Shown: positions 1 to 11,600 of the stretch, piece by piece | How positions within the stretch are numbered: the first letter of the stretch is position 1 | Layout of the letters: each line of letters opens with the position of its first letter | Assembly: GCF_910596095.1 (NCBI RefSeq) | Contig: NC_056538.1 | Location: 15,734,501-15,798,500, forward strand | Direction: 5' to 3' | DNA length: 64,000 nucleotides | Origin: Thunnus maccoyii | Taxonomy: Eukaryota > Chordata > Actinopteri > Scombriformes > Scombridae | Position numbers and translations under genes: made by a program | The notes under the pieces: generated by a model | What the model saw: only the letters and a program-made list of their open reading frames with translations | The model's database searches: none | Told to the model about the DNA's origin: nothing

Positions 1-30
1 AAAGGTGAAAAAAAAACAATCCACACGCAC

Positions 31-3000
31 CTGTTCAATGGCCTGAGCCTTGGCTTGCTCCTCCTCCTTCTGTCGTTCTTTCTCAGCTCTCTTCTCTGCC
101 GTAGACGTGGTTTTCATAGCCAGGAAGTCAAAGGTCATCCATTCGTCTCTCTACAGGACGGAGACAGACAGTGGGGGGGGGCGTTAAACGAGAAAAGAAA
201 GATGTACAGATTGAGGGAAGATCAATGACCACTTAAAAAGCAACTTAGCACATAACAATCGCTGCTCTCTCATACACACAGCATCCACATGCAAAGAAAA
301 ATAACCATCTTTCTCAGTGATGAATAAGGACATTTGGTTCTAAAGCAGAAGAAGCAAACATATCTGACCAGTATGTACCTCTTTGTACCTCTAGACATCT
401 CTAGCTTGCTTATTCATTTCTACCGTGGAATAAGAAACTTTGCTATTTAGAGGAAGAGGACTTCTGAAAACACTACGGCTAAGCTGGCAACATGTGTCCA
501 TGAAGGAGTTGTTGTATTAACAGAAACATCTTCAAAGAAAGATTACATTACATATTTTAGCGAGTGACACCAAATACTACTCATATTATTACCAGGAGGA
601 GGGCATTACCTGGACATTCTGAGCCAGGCTGGAGTTGCTCTCTGTAGGCTTGGACTCATCAGAAACCTGCCAGGCTTTAGCCACCTGTTGCTGAGGTTGA
701 GCTTCAACCCACTCGTCCCCTGACTCCTGACACACACACAGACAAGAGAGAGAAGGAGGAAATGATGATGAAGAAGGACAATAGTATGAGAAATTATCAT
801 ATCAAAACTCATTTTAAAAAAAACGTCACCCCTTATTACGTTAAAATATTATCATTACACATTTTTCACACACCAAGAATAACTTTCACTCAATTATACA
901 TCAATATAAAGTCAAGCAGAATTTAAGTCTCTTGTATGTAACCAAATCTTTAAAACTTTTACTTTAACAGTATAGCCAGCACTATTCAGGTGTCAACTTG
1001 AGACCTTGTTTAAAGCAGTCCTGCAGGAGAAAATAAATTAATAAGCTACCTCTGAGCTCTCACTGGAGCCATCTCCTGCTTCTTTCGTCTTCTTTTCCCT
1101 CTTGGCCTTCTTCTTCTTCTCCTTTTTCTTTTTAGATTTCTTCTCTTTCTTCTTCTTGCTCTTCACAGAGCCCTCCTGTGGGAGATTCAGATTCCATCAA
1201 AGAGTCAGTCCTCAATCATATGAGAAGTTATCGAGGAATGCCGGCTGAGCTTGTGAGAATTGTCTACATTCCTGCTCCTTGTTTGTGTCTTCTTAATGAT
1301 TGTCATGTTAATCTGAAGTCAATACAACTGAAAATGTTGTTTTTTTGGCCCATATGTCTCCATAATGGCAAACAATCTAGGGATCTAAGGGTGTGTTCCT
1401 GCATCATTATCATCAAGGCCTGTTCCTCTGTTGAATAACTGCTTTAATTTAACTCGTAATGGCAGTGAAAGTGTAGATAAAAGTTTTTTACAATTTCATA
1501 ACACTGTCATAAACATGTTCAAACTATAAAGGTGTGAAACTATCATATGACACTGCAGATCGGCAACACAGTCACCACTGTTGTGTGACTTGGCGCGGAG
1601 CTAGTCTAATAATAATGCACTAGAGTGATTAAGCTGTGACCATCGCTATTATTAGTTAATGCACAACTCTGAGTGAAAAACTTTGCATCTTACATCCTCT
1701 AACTCCTGCAGCCTCTGGTTGATCTCAGGAAGCATCCAGGTGTCCTCCCCTCTCTGCCTCTTCAGCTCCTTCCTCTTCTCTTCTCTGTCATACTTCTGCT
1801 TGGCCTGAGCGACAGAATGGAAATAAGAGGAATAAAAGAGTGGAATGAAAAAGGTGTGAGAGGGATCATTCAAATGGGAAAAAGGGTACATGTGCATTTT
1901 GAAACACGTTTATCTAATGCCAGTCCACCTGAACTGACTGTGAGGACTGTAATAATATCTGATTAGAGGGACATTATTCTCATTATGAAAAGAACACCAC
2001 ATTGCTGTGATCCTGCTGATAAGATTTTCAAATATTTGAGCACTGTTCTGAAAGCAATAACAGTAACGCTGATGAGTTCTGGAGTCATAATGAGGCTCCG
2101 GCAGAGGTCTGTTAATAATTCCTAGGTGAGGACTAAAAACCAGAGGAGACAGAGCCTTCGGAGTCAGGGCCCCTCAACTCTGGAACATCCTGTCAGAGGA
2201 GAGCAGGTAGGTTAGTTCTGTTTCATCTTTTAAATCTCTCTTAAAAACGCACTTTTTCAGCATTGCTTTGTCTTGAATCAGTTATTCTTTTGTTTTTACT
2301 CTGTTTTAATAATTTATACCTCACTTTTTTTCTCTACTTTTATTTATTATTTATCTGGTAATTTCTTTTGTGTTTATGTCTTTGTAAAGCACTTTGTAAT
2401 TTGTTTTTGAACAGTGCTATACAAATAAAGATATTATTACAGAGCATAATATAAATCAGACCCAGCTGCACTCTTTGCCTTGTGCAGCCAGTTCAGGCAC
2501 AGGTGAGCTGGGCAGATAATGTGTTTACAGCCTCATCTGCTCTGTGTGAGTCTGTGTAAACACAGCTGCACACCGAAAAGATAGCGCACAATTTAAAAAA
2601 AAACTGTGTACATATGAGATTAACAACAACGAGGCACCGTGAATAGCTACGATCATGACATAAAAACCCTCTATAAAACACAGCCGCAGTGTTTGTCCGG
2701 TCATTTTCCTGTCGAGACAGACATTAGCAGGTTAATGTGAAGACACACAAGTGCTGTTGGTTTTTCCGAGCGACAGATAGAGATAGAAAGAGACAGAAAA
2801 GATACAAATTTACATCATGGATAATGACAATTCCGCGAAACACTCAAACGGCGACGTCAACGTACGTAACGTTAGCTATTAGCCTACTTAGCTTGTTAGC
2901 TTCATCTCGGTCAGATTTGAACCATAACTGACGCCAGTGAAACGAAACTCAGGTTACATGTAGATTTGTAGAAGCTTTTAGTTCATACCTTTTCTATTGC

Positions 3001-3081
3001 CTCTTGTCGTGCCTGTCGTTTACTTTCTTTCCTGTCTTCAATGCTGCTCACACTCTCGAAACTGATTCCGTGCGCAGCCAT
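31..3081 (-). CDS. CWF19L2: CWF19L2, spliceosome-associated CWF19-like protein 2 (5' part, five coding exons; continues off the left edge)
   Basis: Coding exons in transcript order are 3081-2989, 1804-1694, 1175-1050, 726-610 and 150-31. All are phase 0 with GT-AG borders, giving 189 codons. The start MAAHGISFESVSSIEDRKES, the block RGEDTWMLPEINQRLQELED (exon 2), a Lys-rich stretch (exon 3), DEWVEA (exon 4) and RDEWMTFDFLAMKT (exon 5) match the N-terminal third of vertebrate CWF19L2 as I recall it. The C-terminal CwfJ domains lie outside the window. Family knowledge: CWF19L2 is the relative of yeast Drn1/Cwf19 and acts in the nucleus on late or intron-lariat spliceosomes, helping lariat debranching. 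The ATG is the first in the exon and sits in a CpG-containing segment. The exon 4 acceptor is preceded by a short (UG)n tract. ALKBH8 follows in tandem on the same strand. Identification is firm; single-base exon edges are by eye. Confidence 0.93.
2080..2441 (+). mobile_element. 3' end of a non-LTR retrotransposon (LINE) in CWF19L2 intron 1
   Basis: Plus-strand frame from 2148 reads DRAFGVRAPQLWNILSEESR, one stop codon, then VSSVSSFKSLLKTHFFSIAL. This resembles the C-terminal end of fish L2/CR1- or Tx1-type LINE reverse-transcriptase proteins. It is followed by an AT-rich tail ending in 'gctatacaaataaag' and a short ATT repeat, typical of the 3' terminus of such elements. It is a dead 5'-truncated copy, antisense to the host gene. 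The clade is not certain. Confidence 0.65.
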
Positions 3082-5550
3082 GACACTGTCGTCAATGTTT
3101 TTGTCAAATGTCGCAAAGCTCTGCCCGTTTACGGCAACCGACGACTTGTGGTTATTGTAGTTTTATTGATTGAAGATGATCTATTCACAAATATCAAAGT
3201 ATAAAAACCAACGACAATGAACACCTCCTAACATACACGGTATATGAGATAAGAAGAATAACTTAAATTTTATAAAATAATAATATAATAACATAAATCT
3301 GTACAACACAGGACATCCTCTATCCATTTAACTTCAATTCAGATACTCACAAAAACCTTTTCATTGTAAAAGAAAAAAAAGAAAAAAAGACAGAAACCCC
3401 AGGAAGTAGGAAACGTGGAGGGATTCCTTACATAAATTGTATATATAGAATATACAGCAATAGCATCAGTATAAATACAAGATTGTCTCATTCCAAAACT
3501 ATGGGTATTAATATGCAGCTATAAAAGCCTTCACTCTCCTGGGAAGACTTTCCACACGATTTTGGAAACTGGCTGCAGGACTTTGCTTTCATTTGCCTAA
3601 AATCAAGGCCCTGATGTTGGGCACTAAGGCCTGGCATGCAGTTCCAGTTTATCCAAAAGGTGCTGGGTGGGGGGGTTCTGTTGACAAGTCAAGTTCTTCC
3701 ACACAGTTTTGAGTACATTATTGTCTGAATCATAGTTTTATGCTGTATCATTAAGATTTCCCTCAGTTAAACTAAGGGGCCTAGATTAAACCAAGAAAAA
3801 GACCCCCAGACCAAAAGTACACAGGATACTTTTGATCACATATAATCACACAGGCTTATTTTATGCTATTACATCTCTACCTGGAGTTATTCTCTTTTAA
3901 ATGAAGCACAATCACACAGATCACTGATCCTTCACGGAAGTAATTGTTACATATTATGTAAATATGAATGTCTCTTGACTCCTGTGAGCGAAAGATTTTA
4001 AATGTCTTGTAGCCTGTCGCATCAATGGGCCATGCCTGGGGGAGGCACACCTTTAGATTTTAATTATCTCTCCAAATGACAAGCAAAAATCAGCTGGCAG
4101 ACTCACCAACAACAACACAAAAACGCTATCCTCTTCCCTCTCTCACACACACAGCAGTCTGCTTCACCTTAATGAATAAACTACTGTCAATAAAAGCCAC
4201 CAAACCATCTTCTGCCCGAGCACCGCAATGTGTTTGTCTGTGTGGGTCCCAGAGGACTGAGGAGCCACAGGGGCAATTTACCCGGAGCCCAATTACTAAC
4301 CTGCCACAGAGGGGCCACAACAAATAACCAGGCTCCACTCTGCCGCCATCAATACCCCATTATCCCACAACTCATTCTGTCTTTACAATCGTCTGGTAAA
4401 ACTTATCTTGTTAATTGGATGCAGTGTGTTATGTGTGGGTGAGTCAAAAAGAGAAAGACTGATGAAGTCATACTTCAGTGTTGTGTATATTATTCCAATC
4501 TAAAAACTAATATAGAATCAAACTTCAAATTCAGTATTGCCTTTAAATTTTTGGTTGCGCACAAGTGCATTTTCAAGCAAATTGTACTGTATTGTGAAAA
4601 AAATGTCAGTTGCAGCACTGATTCAAAGGATTCACCATTATCCTGAAGATCATGAAGCAACATTAATATTGTTGTTCCAATATTAATTTAATGTAAAACA
4701 ATTTATTGAATTTGAATTGAAATGTTTAAATAATCTCCTCTAAGCCATACTGTAGGTTCAATGTTATGTCATTTCAGTCTAAAATGGGCTTTAACACTTT
4801 AGTGACCAGGACAAACATTTGCACACTATCATGAATCAGCTGTTCTTTGCTCAGCTTATAGTACATATTGCATGTCTGACGCATGTATGATGTGCATGAA
4901 GTTACCTGCTTTTAAGCCCTTTTAATCCTAATATTATGTTTATCCTACATTCTCTAAACAAGACCACTCAGGTAAGAAGCAATGGTGCTGCTAAATGTCC
5001 ATCAACTTTGTTAAGTCACAACATGTGATACCCCCTGTCTAGTTTTCTGCAACATACACAAGGTAAGGTAACATGGTAATCAAATGCACAAATACCCCGT
5101 CAGACATGTTTTTAACAAAAACAAAAAGAAAACAGCAAATCCCCCACAGCCTAAGATGCCACGTTACACCCGGCCCTTTAATGTGAAAAGGTCGGGCACA
5201 CTGTTTACAGCTTAGTTACAGCTCAGAGGATTCTGAGCAGACACTGAGGTCAAAGACGGTGGAATAAGTAAAACAGTAAGATAAAGAGTGTTGTTGGTGA
5301 TCTACTGTACAGTAAATGCTTTTCATATTCCTCCTCAACACTTCATCTAGGTTTGTTTCAATTAGTTCAATTTATTTTCAGCAGGACTGTTCAGGCAATT
5401 AACATTTCCAAACAGTCTAATACTTGATTTCAGCTTTTAAATCTTAATATATCAAGTTGTTGCTTGTCCTGGAATCTCTTGTAAACCTTTATCTCTTGTA
5501 AACAAATTATGCTTGAAGTAAGAACACAACAACAGCAGTCATTTGGTAAA
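3082..5550. other. Intergenic region between CWF19L2 (5' end) and ALKBH8 (3' end)
   Basis: No gene seen. 3082-3150 is the probable CWF19L2 5' UTR and promoter, with several CpGs. 3490-3830 holds a Tc1-like transposon relic. 4020-4340 is a higher-complexity stretch free of obvious repeats that may be a conserved non-coding element. The rest is AT-rich unique-looking sequence. Confidence 0.6.
3490..3830 (-). mobile_element. Degraded Tc1/mariner-type transposase fragment
   Basis: On the minus strand, broken segments resemble the C-terminal half of fish Tc1-like transposases: a remnant like 'EGNLNDTA', then 'LDKLEL' after an apparent internal deletion, then sequence matching the usual 3' coding end ('VESLPRRVEA' in intact copies) at about 3525-3560. 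Stops and frameshifts break it. Recognition is from memory of the family, not a search. Confidence 0.6.
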
Positions 5551-5559
5551 ATCTTTATA

Positions 5560-5565
5560 TTTATT
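5560..5565 (-). promoter_or_regulatory. Candidate ALKBH8 polyadenylation signal
   Basis: AATAAA on the minus strand about 120 bases after the ALKBH8 stop codon. It is the nearest canonical hexamer in the expected place. Such hexamers are frequent in this AT-rich DNA. Confidence 0.45.
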
Positions 5566-5682
5566 TTGCATCACTTGCTTAGGTTTGTTTTGTAAGATTC
5601 TTTAATTTAGTCTCTGGCTACATAGTATTAATCGTCATGATTCATTATAGAATTCATATATTGTTCGGTCAGTTCGTCTCCC

Positions 5683-8600
5683 TCATTCCTTCTCTAATAT
5701 GACACACCAGTTTCCCTGGTCGTGGTAGCTGCTCTGCACTTTGACTCCAGCCACCTGAACACACAGCTGCTCCAGCTCCCCCTGCTGGAACACGTGGTAA
5801 TAGCGGTGGAAGACAGGCGCCGAGCCGCTCTCAGGCTCTGACTTCAGACCGCAGCTGGACGCCTGAGTTGTGTCATTACTTGGACTGGGTTCAGACTTGC
5901 AAACTGCCATGGAGTCAGGCTCCTGGTTGGAGTTAAGACTGTTTGGGCAAGATCTATCAGAAATCGTTTTGGACTTTCCTTTCCTTTTATCCCTCTTCAC
6001 ACCTTCTCCTGACTCTCCCTCCCCTCTTCCTCCTCCTTTTTTCAGATGCCAGGGAACTAAAAGGTCCTGAGTGTTAAAGGCGGTGCGATTTGTGTGCACG
6101 CGAAGTTTCCCATCAGTCACTTTGCCAGAATCTGGTATGTCGTCTACAGGCCTGTAGTTCTCTGTGTGTGTTTTGTTGTTGTCTTCTAAGTGTCTGTCAG
6201 GGCCCTGGCTGTCTTCTGATATGCTGTTGTTTGGGCTGTGGTTCCCAGGATGCTCTTTGTTGTAGTCTTTGAGGTATTTGGACTTCTGCTGCTTGTACTC
6301 CTGTTCAAAAGCCCAAACATAGATGAGTGCTCGACCTCCAGACTTCAGGAGTCTTAACAGCTCCCTCACTGCTGCCAGCCGACGCTCCTGCAACACATTC
6401 ACAAACAGTTTTATTTGACCTTTTCAATCACAGAAACTAAACTCACAAATTCACTTAAAATGGACTTTTAAGAGACTTAGAAATGATGGTTGATTTAAGG
6501 TTGAATTTTTGCTCTGCCATTGTGATGTTTGATCAGTGTTGGAAATGAAACTGCGGAGGAAAGAATTAAGGAAGGAAGCCTGTCTCCAAAGTAGTAACAT
6601 TTCTGAGTGGGTTATTTCTTTAGTGTGTTGTTGCCCTGAAACAACTAGCAAAGAAAGTTGAATTTCAGTTTATATTTCTCTCTTTTTAGATGTCATAGAA
6701 TAATTTAGAATAATAAGGATTAATATTAGTATTTAATATTAAAAAACATTCCTATTCCTAATATTAGTGTGTCAGAGTCAGCAATAAGTTTTTCACAGAG
6801 ATTAAACTGTCACTGGTGTGTGTGTTCTGTACATACCTGTGTGGAAAAGTGGTGTATGACAGCTATAGAGATACAGGCGTCGCAGGAGGCTGTTCGTAGC
6901 GGGACACTGAGGGCGTCCGACACAAACGCCTGGAAACCCCTCTCTGCACAGATTTGGACAAGAGCACTACTACGATCGCAACCCACCTGAAAAAAGACGC
7001 AGGTATACAATGTCATTCACAAACAGGACCACAGGCAGGACAGGACCAAAAATTTATCAGCTGAGGAGTGGAGAAAGACACATTTTCATACAGATCCGCA
7101 GTTGCAAAAACCTTCACACAGAGTAGATTTTTTTTAATTTAAGGGTAGTAAAGGAATTAAAAATAGAGGAGCTATAGAAGTACATAGAGAAGAGTAGGTA
7201 GGAAGATGGATTAGATGCAGTGAAAGAGGAAAAAAAGAGATAACAGAGGAGAAATGGTTTAAGTGGAGAGAAGAGGAGGCGATTGGATGCAGGAATTTCC
7301 AACATTTTGTCTCATTGAGAAATTCAATCAAGCTTCATGAGTCACACGATCCCAAAAGAGACAGAGGTGATAAGAGATAGTGAGAAATCCTACACACACA
7401 TGCACTCAATCTGTTACTGACATGCAAACATGCAAAACTCAAGCTTTTTAATTTCAATTAAAGCTGCGTGTGTTAACAGTGTTAATCAGCAAGGGGAGAG
7501 AATGAGACAGGGAAAGGACGTCAGAAGAAAAGGGGGGGGTTTAGGACAGAAGAGAGAGGCAAAAAGAAAAAGCAGAGCGGCACAGAGGAATAGAAACAGA
7601 AAGAGAGAAAAAGTGGGTTGTAGAAAGTTGGAGTGTGACCTGCATGATCACAGTGTTCTCAATAATGATTTCATGGTTACGGTCTGCGTCAGGATAAGCT
7701 GCTTACACGCACCTCCCAAATCCCTAACATGAATATCCCAGTGTGCATACGTAAACAGAAAATTTAGGATATTACCATGGAAACTGAGCTAATGCAAACA
7801 ATGGCAGCCAACAGAAATTGGAGTGAGAGGAACACAACACCAAGGAAATCATCCCAAAGTGTATTACTTAGCTCATTTTAAATGGGACACAATGTTTACA
7901 CTTGAGTCAACTTAAAAAAAACAGACTAGTTACGAACTGATTAAACATATTTGCCTTCATGTCAACAATAATACTTGCTGTAGTACCACAACATTACCCA
8001 CATTAGCAACCTGACTCACACTGGGAGGTAAATAGGCAGCTTCTTGCTCAAGGAAAGTGATGCAGACCTCTCTTCGTCCTCTCTCTTGACTTCACTGTGG
8101 TGCAGAGAGGTGTCTGGCTTATGCAACATCTGCAACTGGAAGCTGAGGTCCTGCCACAGCTACTCTGTTACCATTTCATTTTATATTTATAAGAATAATG
8201 AGCACAAAAGCTGTGACCTTTGCAGTGCCTTTTTGGTTTAGAACTAAACTTTAAGTAACCCTGAAAAGGCGCTTTACCTGAATGCCTAAACATACAGCAT
8301 ATAAAAGCTGGGTGAGGAAAATGAAGTATTTAAATCTGTGTCATGCAATGGAAGTTTTATTTAAAGGAATAGTTCAAAATTTTGGGACACTCTTTCCAAT
8401 AGTGAGATGAAAATTTCCAAATTAATCTCACGTCTTTTCATTAAGTGCAAACTCAGAACTGGAGACTATCCGATCTTATCTTTAGCCTATCTTAGAATAA
8501 AGACTATATAGTATAGTATACTATAGTAGATTCTTCCTGAATGCTGATTTCTCTGTCAACTTTACACCTAATCGGGTTTCTAATCATCTTTTTTGAAGTA

Positions 8601-11600
8601 TGCGTGTGCATAATAAAATTGCAGACAGAAAGCACAGCACAGAGTGGCTGGATGAAAGGAGAGATCATTAGACATGCATCCTCATATTAAAAAATAATTC
8701 CAAATTACTAAAAACTAAAATTTAAACTAAAACAAAGTAGCCTGTAGACATCTAAATAAGTCAGTTTCTACTTTTGTGCTATAAGGAAGAGGCCCACTCT
8801 GTCTGTCTGTCTGCCTGCCTGCAGGAAGCACCGTCTTCTTTCACTAATATAGTTAAAATCATGCTTCCAAAATAAGCAGATTTACAGAAACCAGGTTACT
8901 ACAGTGCATGTAAACGCATCCCCTGATTACCCATATAACCTGATTTCTCTCAGTAACCTGGTTATATACTTAGGTGTATGTAAACACACTGATATTTACA
9001 GAAGACTGGTCTAAAGAAATGCTACACTATCTTAGATTGTCCTCCGGAATCTGTTGGAGCTCTGTCTTTTACATGTGAGGCAGCAGCAGAGGAGGTAACT
9101 CAGATGAAGATTCATTGTTTGTTGTCTCTGCTGTCTGTATATGTGCCCCTGAAACAGCCCTTGTAGTTATACCATGTTCCTGCACATAAACGACTGTTAT
9201 GAAACTGTGTGGCATTTCGCAGCCATAGTAATCTCTGAAGCGCTCGCAATAAAAATGGAATGAAAACGGAAATTTCCCCACAGGGATCAACACAGTGACG
9301 CAGGATTACAGACATTATTATAATATATGATGACACTCACAGCAATCACCTCTGGGTTGACACCCAGGTATTTCCCATTTCCACAGCCCACATCAGCTAG
9401 CACGCTTCCAGGTGGGAGCGAGGACAGGAAGTGGCAGACACGAGGCCATGGGGAGTGACGAGTGCTGCTGAAGTGGGAGGCGATGGCGTTGTACACCTGG
9501 TGCACATACTCCTCCTCCAGACGGGCTGCGTCGGTGTGGCAAGAAGGAAGTGAGGGGGGAGATGGTGGAGAGGTTGAGGGTACTGAGGGAGCTCCCTGAC
9601 TGTCACAGGCAGAAGGGAAGGCTGGAGAGAGGGAGGAGAAGAAGACATAAATGGGGTAAATGGTGAGAACAAAGAGTGATACATACACACCAACAATAAC
9701 ATTCAGTTGAAGCATGACCACGTCACTTTGACCAGATATGTTAAATTTCATTGCTTCATCAAACAAGCCGTCAGTTTTGTTTTAGCCTTTTGTTTTACAT
9801 ATTATCCACTCCATATTCAAGTCTCAAAAATTGAAAATTACTTTATACTTGACCCTTGCTAGTTAGCTAAGTGGCTACAGCTAGGTGGCTACAGTTAGGG
9901 AAGCTAACCAAACGCTGAAATATCTGAACAAGACAATTATCTCTTTAATCAAAGATGAAGTGGAGCTGGAATAAAAAGTCAAATTAAACTTGTAGTTATA
10001 TATAGTAATAGCTTGGCATTGGATTGAGCCGGGCTAGTTATTTCCCTGTTTTCACACTTTATGCTAAGCTAAGCTAACAAGCAGCTAGTTTTAGTGTCAT
10101 ATTTACTGCACAAACATGTGAGTGGTATCAACCTTCTCATCTAACTCTCAGCAAGACAGTGAGTAAGCATATTTGACAACATTTTAAATTTTAATGACCA
10201 CAAAACTTTCAGATGTTTATTTTTTTCAAGTTTTTTTTTTGACCTTTTGTATTTATTTGGTCACAGTAGAGATAGAAACAAGTGTGAGGGTGAGAGAGCG
10301 GGTTATTACTGGAAGTGAACAGAGGACTTTGCAATCACAGTATATGATATGCATCTTAACTACTAGGCCATCAGAGGCCCCAAGAGAAACGGATTTTTGT
10401 CCTTTACCCAGCACACTAAACAACCTGGCTAATCTGTGTTACGACTCCATTAAGAAGCAATGATTGGAGGCAAACTGTTTACATTATGAAATCTCTGATC
10501 TGCAACTAGCATGGTGCAAACCTTCAGATTAACAGACTCACAATGTTAGCGTATGCTGCTGTGTGGCTCACTGGGAGGATCATGGCACAAGCGATCTTAC
10601 AGATTTTTCCTCAGTGGCATCACTGCTACTAAAAATAGTCATGCTGCAGTGATGTGCTTTTGAAAATCATATAACATGAACCATACAGGTGGTGGTACAC
10701 AGACACATTTTAAGTTGAATTTGGGGAAAAACAATCAAACAATCACACAGAGTTTTATGTTATTGTTCACTTGCATGAATCTCACCACAGCAGCAGGGTT
10801 CATGTCTGATCTTGCGGAAAGTGAAAGAAGTGCGGGTGCCCCTCTTGCTCAGGGTGAGATTGCTGTTGGTTCCGGGGTTAGACATTGCATCAGCAGGGCA
10901 TTGTGGGTCGCAGGCTGGCACCATGTCAAACTTCCGAGGAGTAATCCTAAAAAAAAAAAAAAAAAAGAAAAGAAAACTATGATGCAGCAGTTGTTGATTT
11001 TCATAAACAAGCTCACAGCAGCTGATCTGTAAAATTGGTGTATTTTGTATGAACACAGGAAGATGTGGACCCTGAGCCTGCCTGCTTTAAATTTTATGTG
11101 AGGAGACTGAAATGTGAAAAAAAGAGTTGACTGTACAGTTACACAGTGCGAAGCCCAGAGAAAGGTCAGTACATTCAGTATTCCTATCCTTCACTACAAT
11201 GGTAGAGAAGGAGAAAAGCATTGTCTCTCCTCTGTGTATCGACCTGATAAGATAAACTGACTCCCAGCAGGAGAGACAGATCCACCTGACACAGTCCAGC
11301 TCACCCATGGGTCCAGAGGTATCTGCTCTCTCCTTTCATCACCAGGAGGCTTCGTCCTGGCAACAGCACGTGAACAACACGACCATCAGGATGGCGGAAC
11401 TCCATCACCGTCTGTAATAATACACAGACATGCACATTTTAAAAATCTGACCACTTATATGAAAACTGAGGAATGCACACAGAGAGAAACAAAAAAAACA
11501 AAATATGTCTCCATTAAATACAGAAGAGAGAAACTGAGGCAGACCTTTAAGATGCCAAAAATGTGTTGTGATGTATTCTATTTAGGAAAGAGTAATTATA

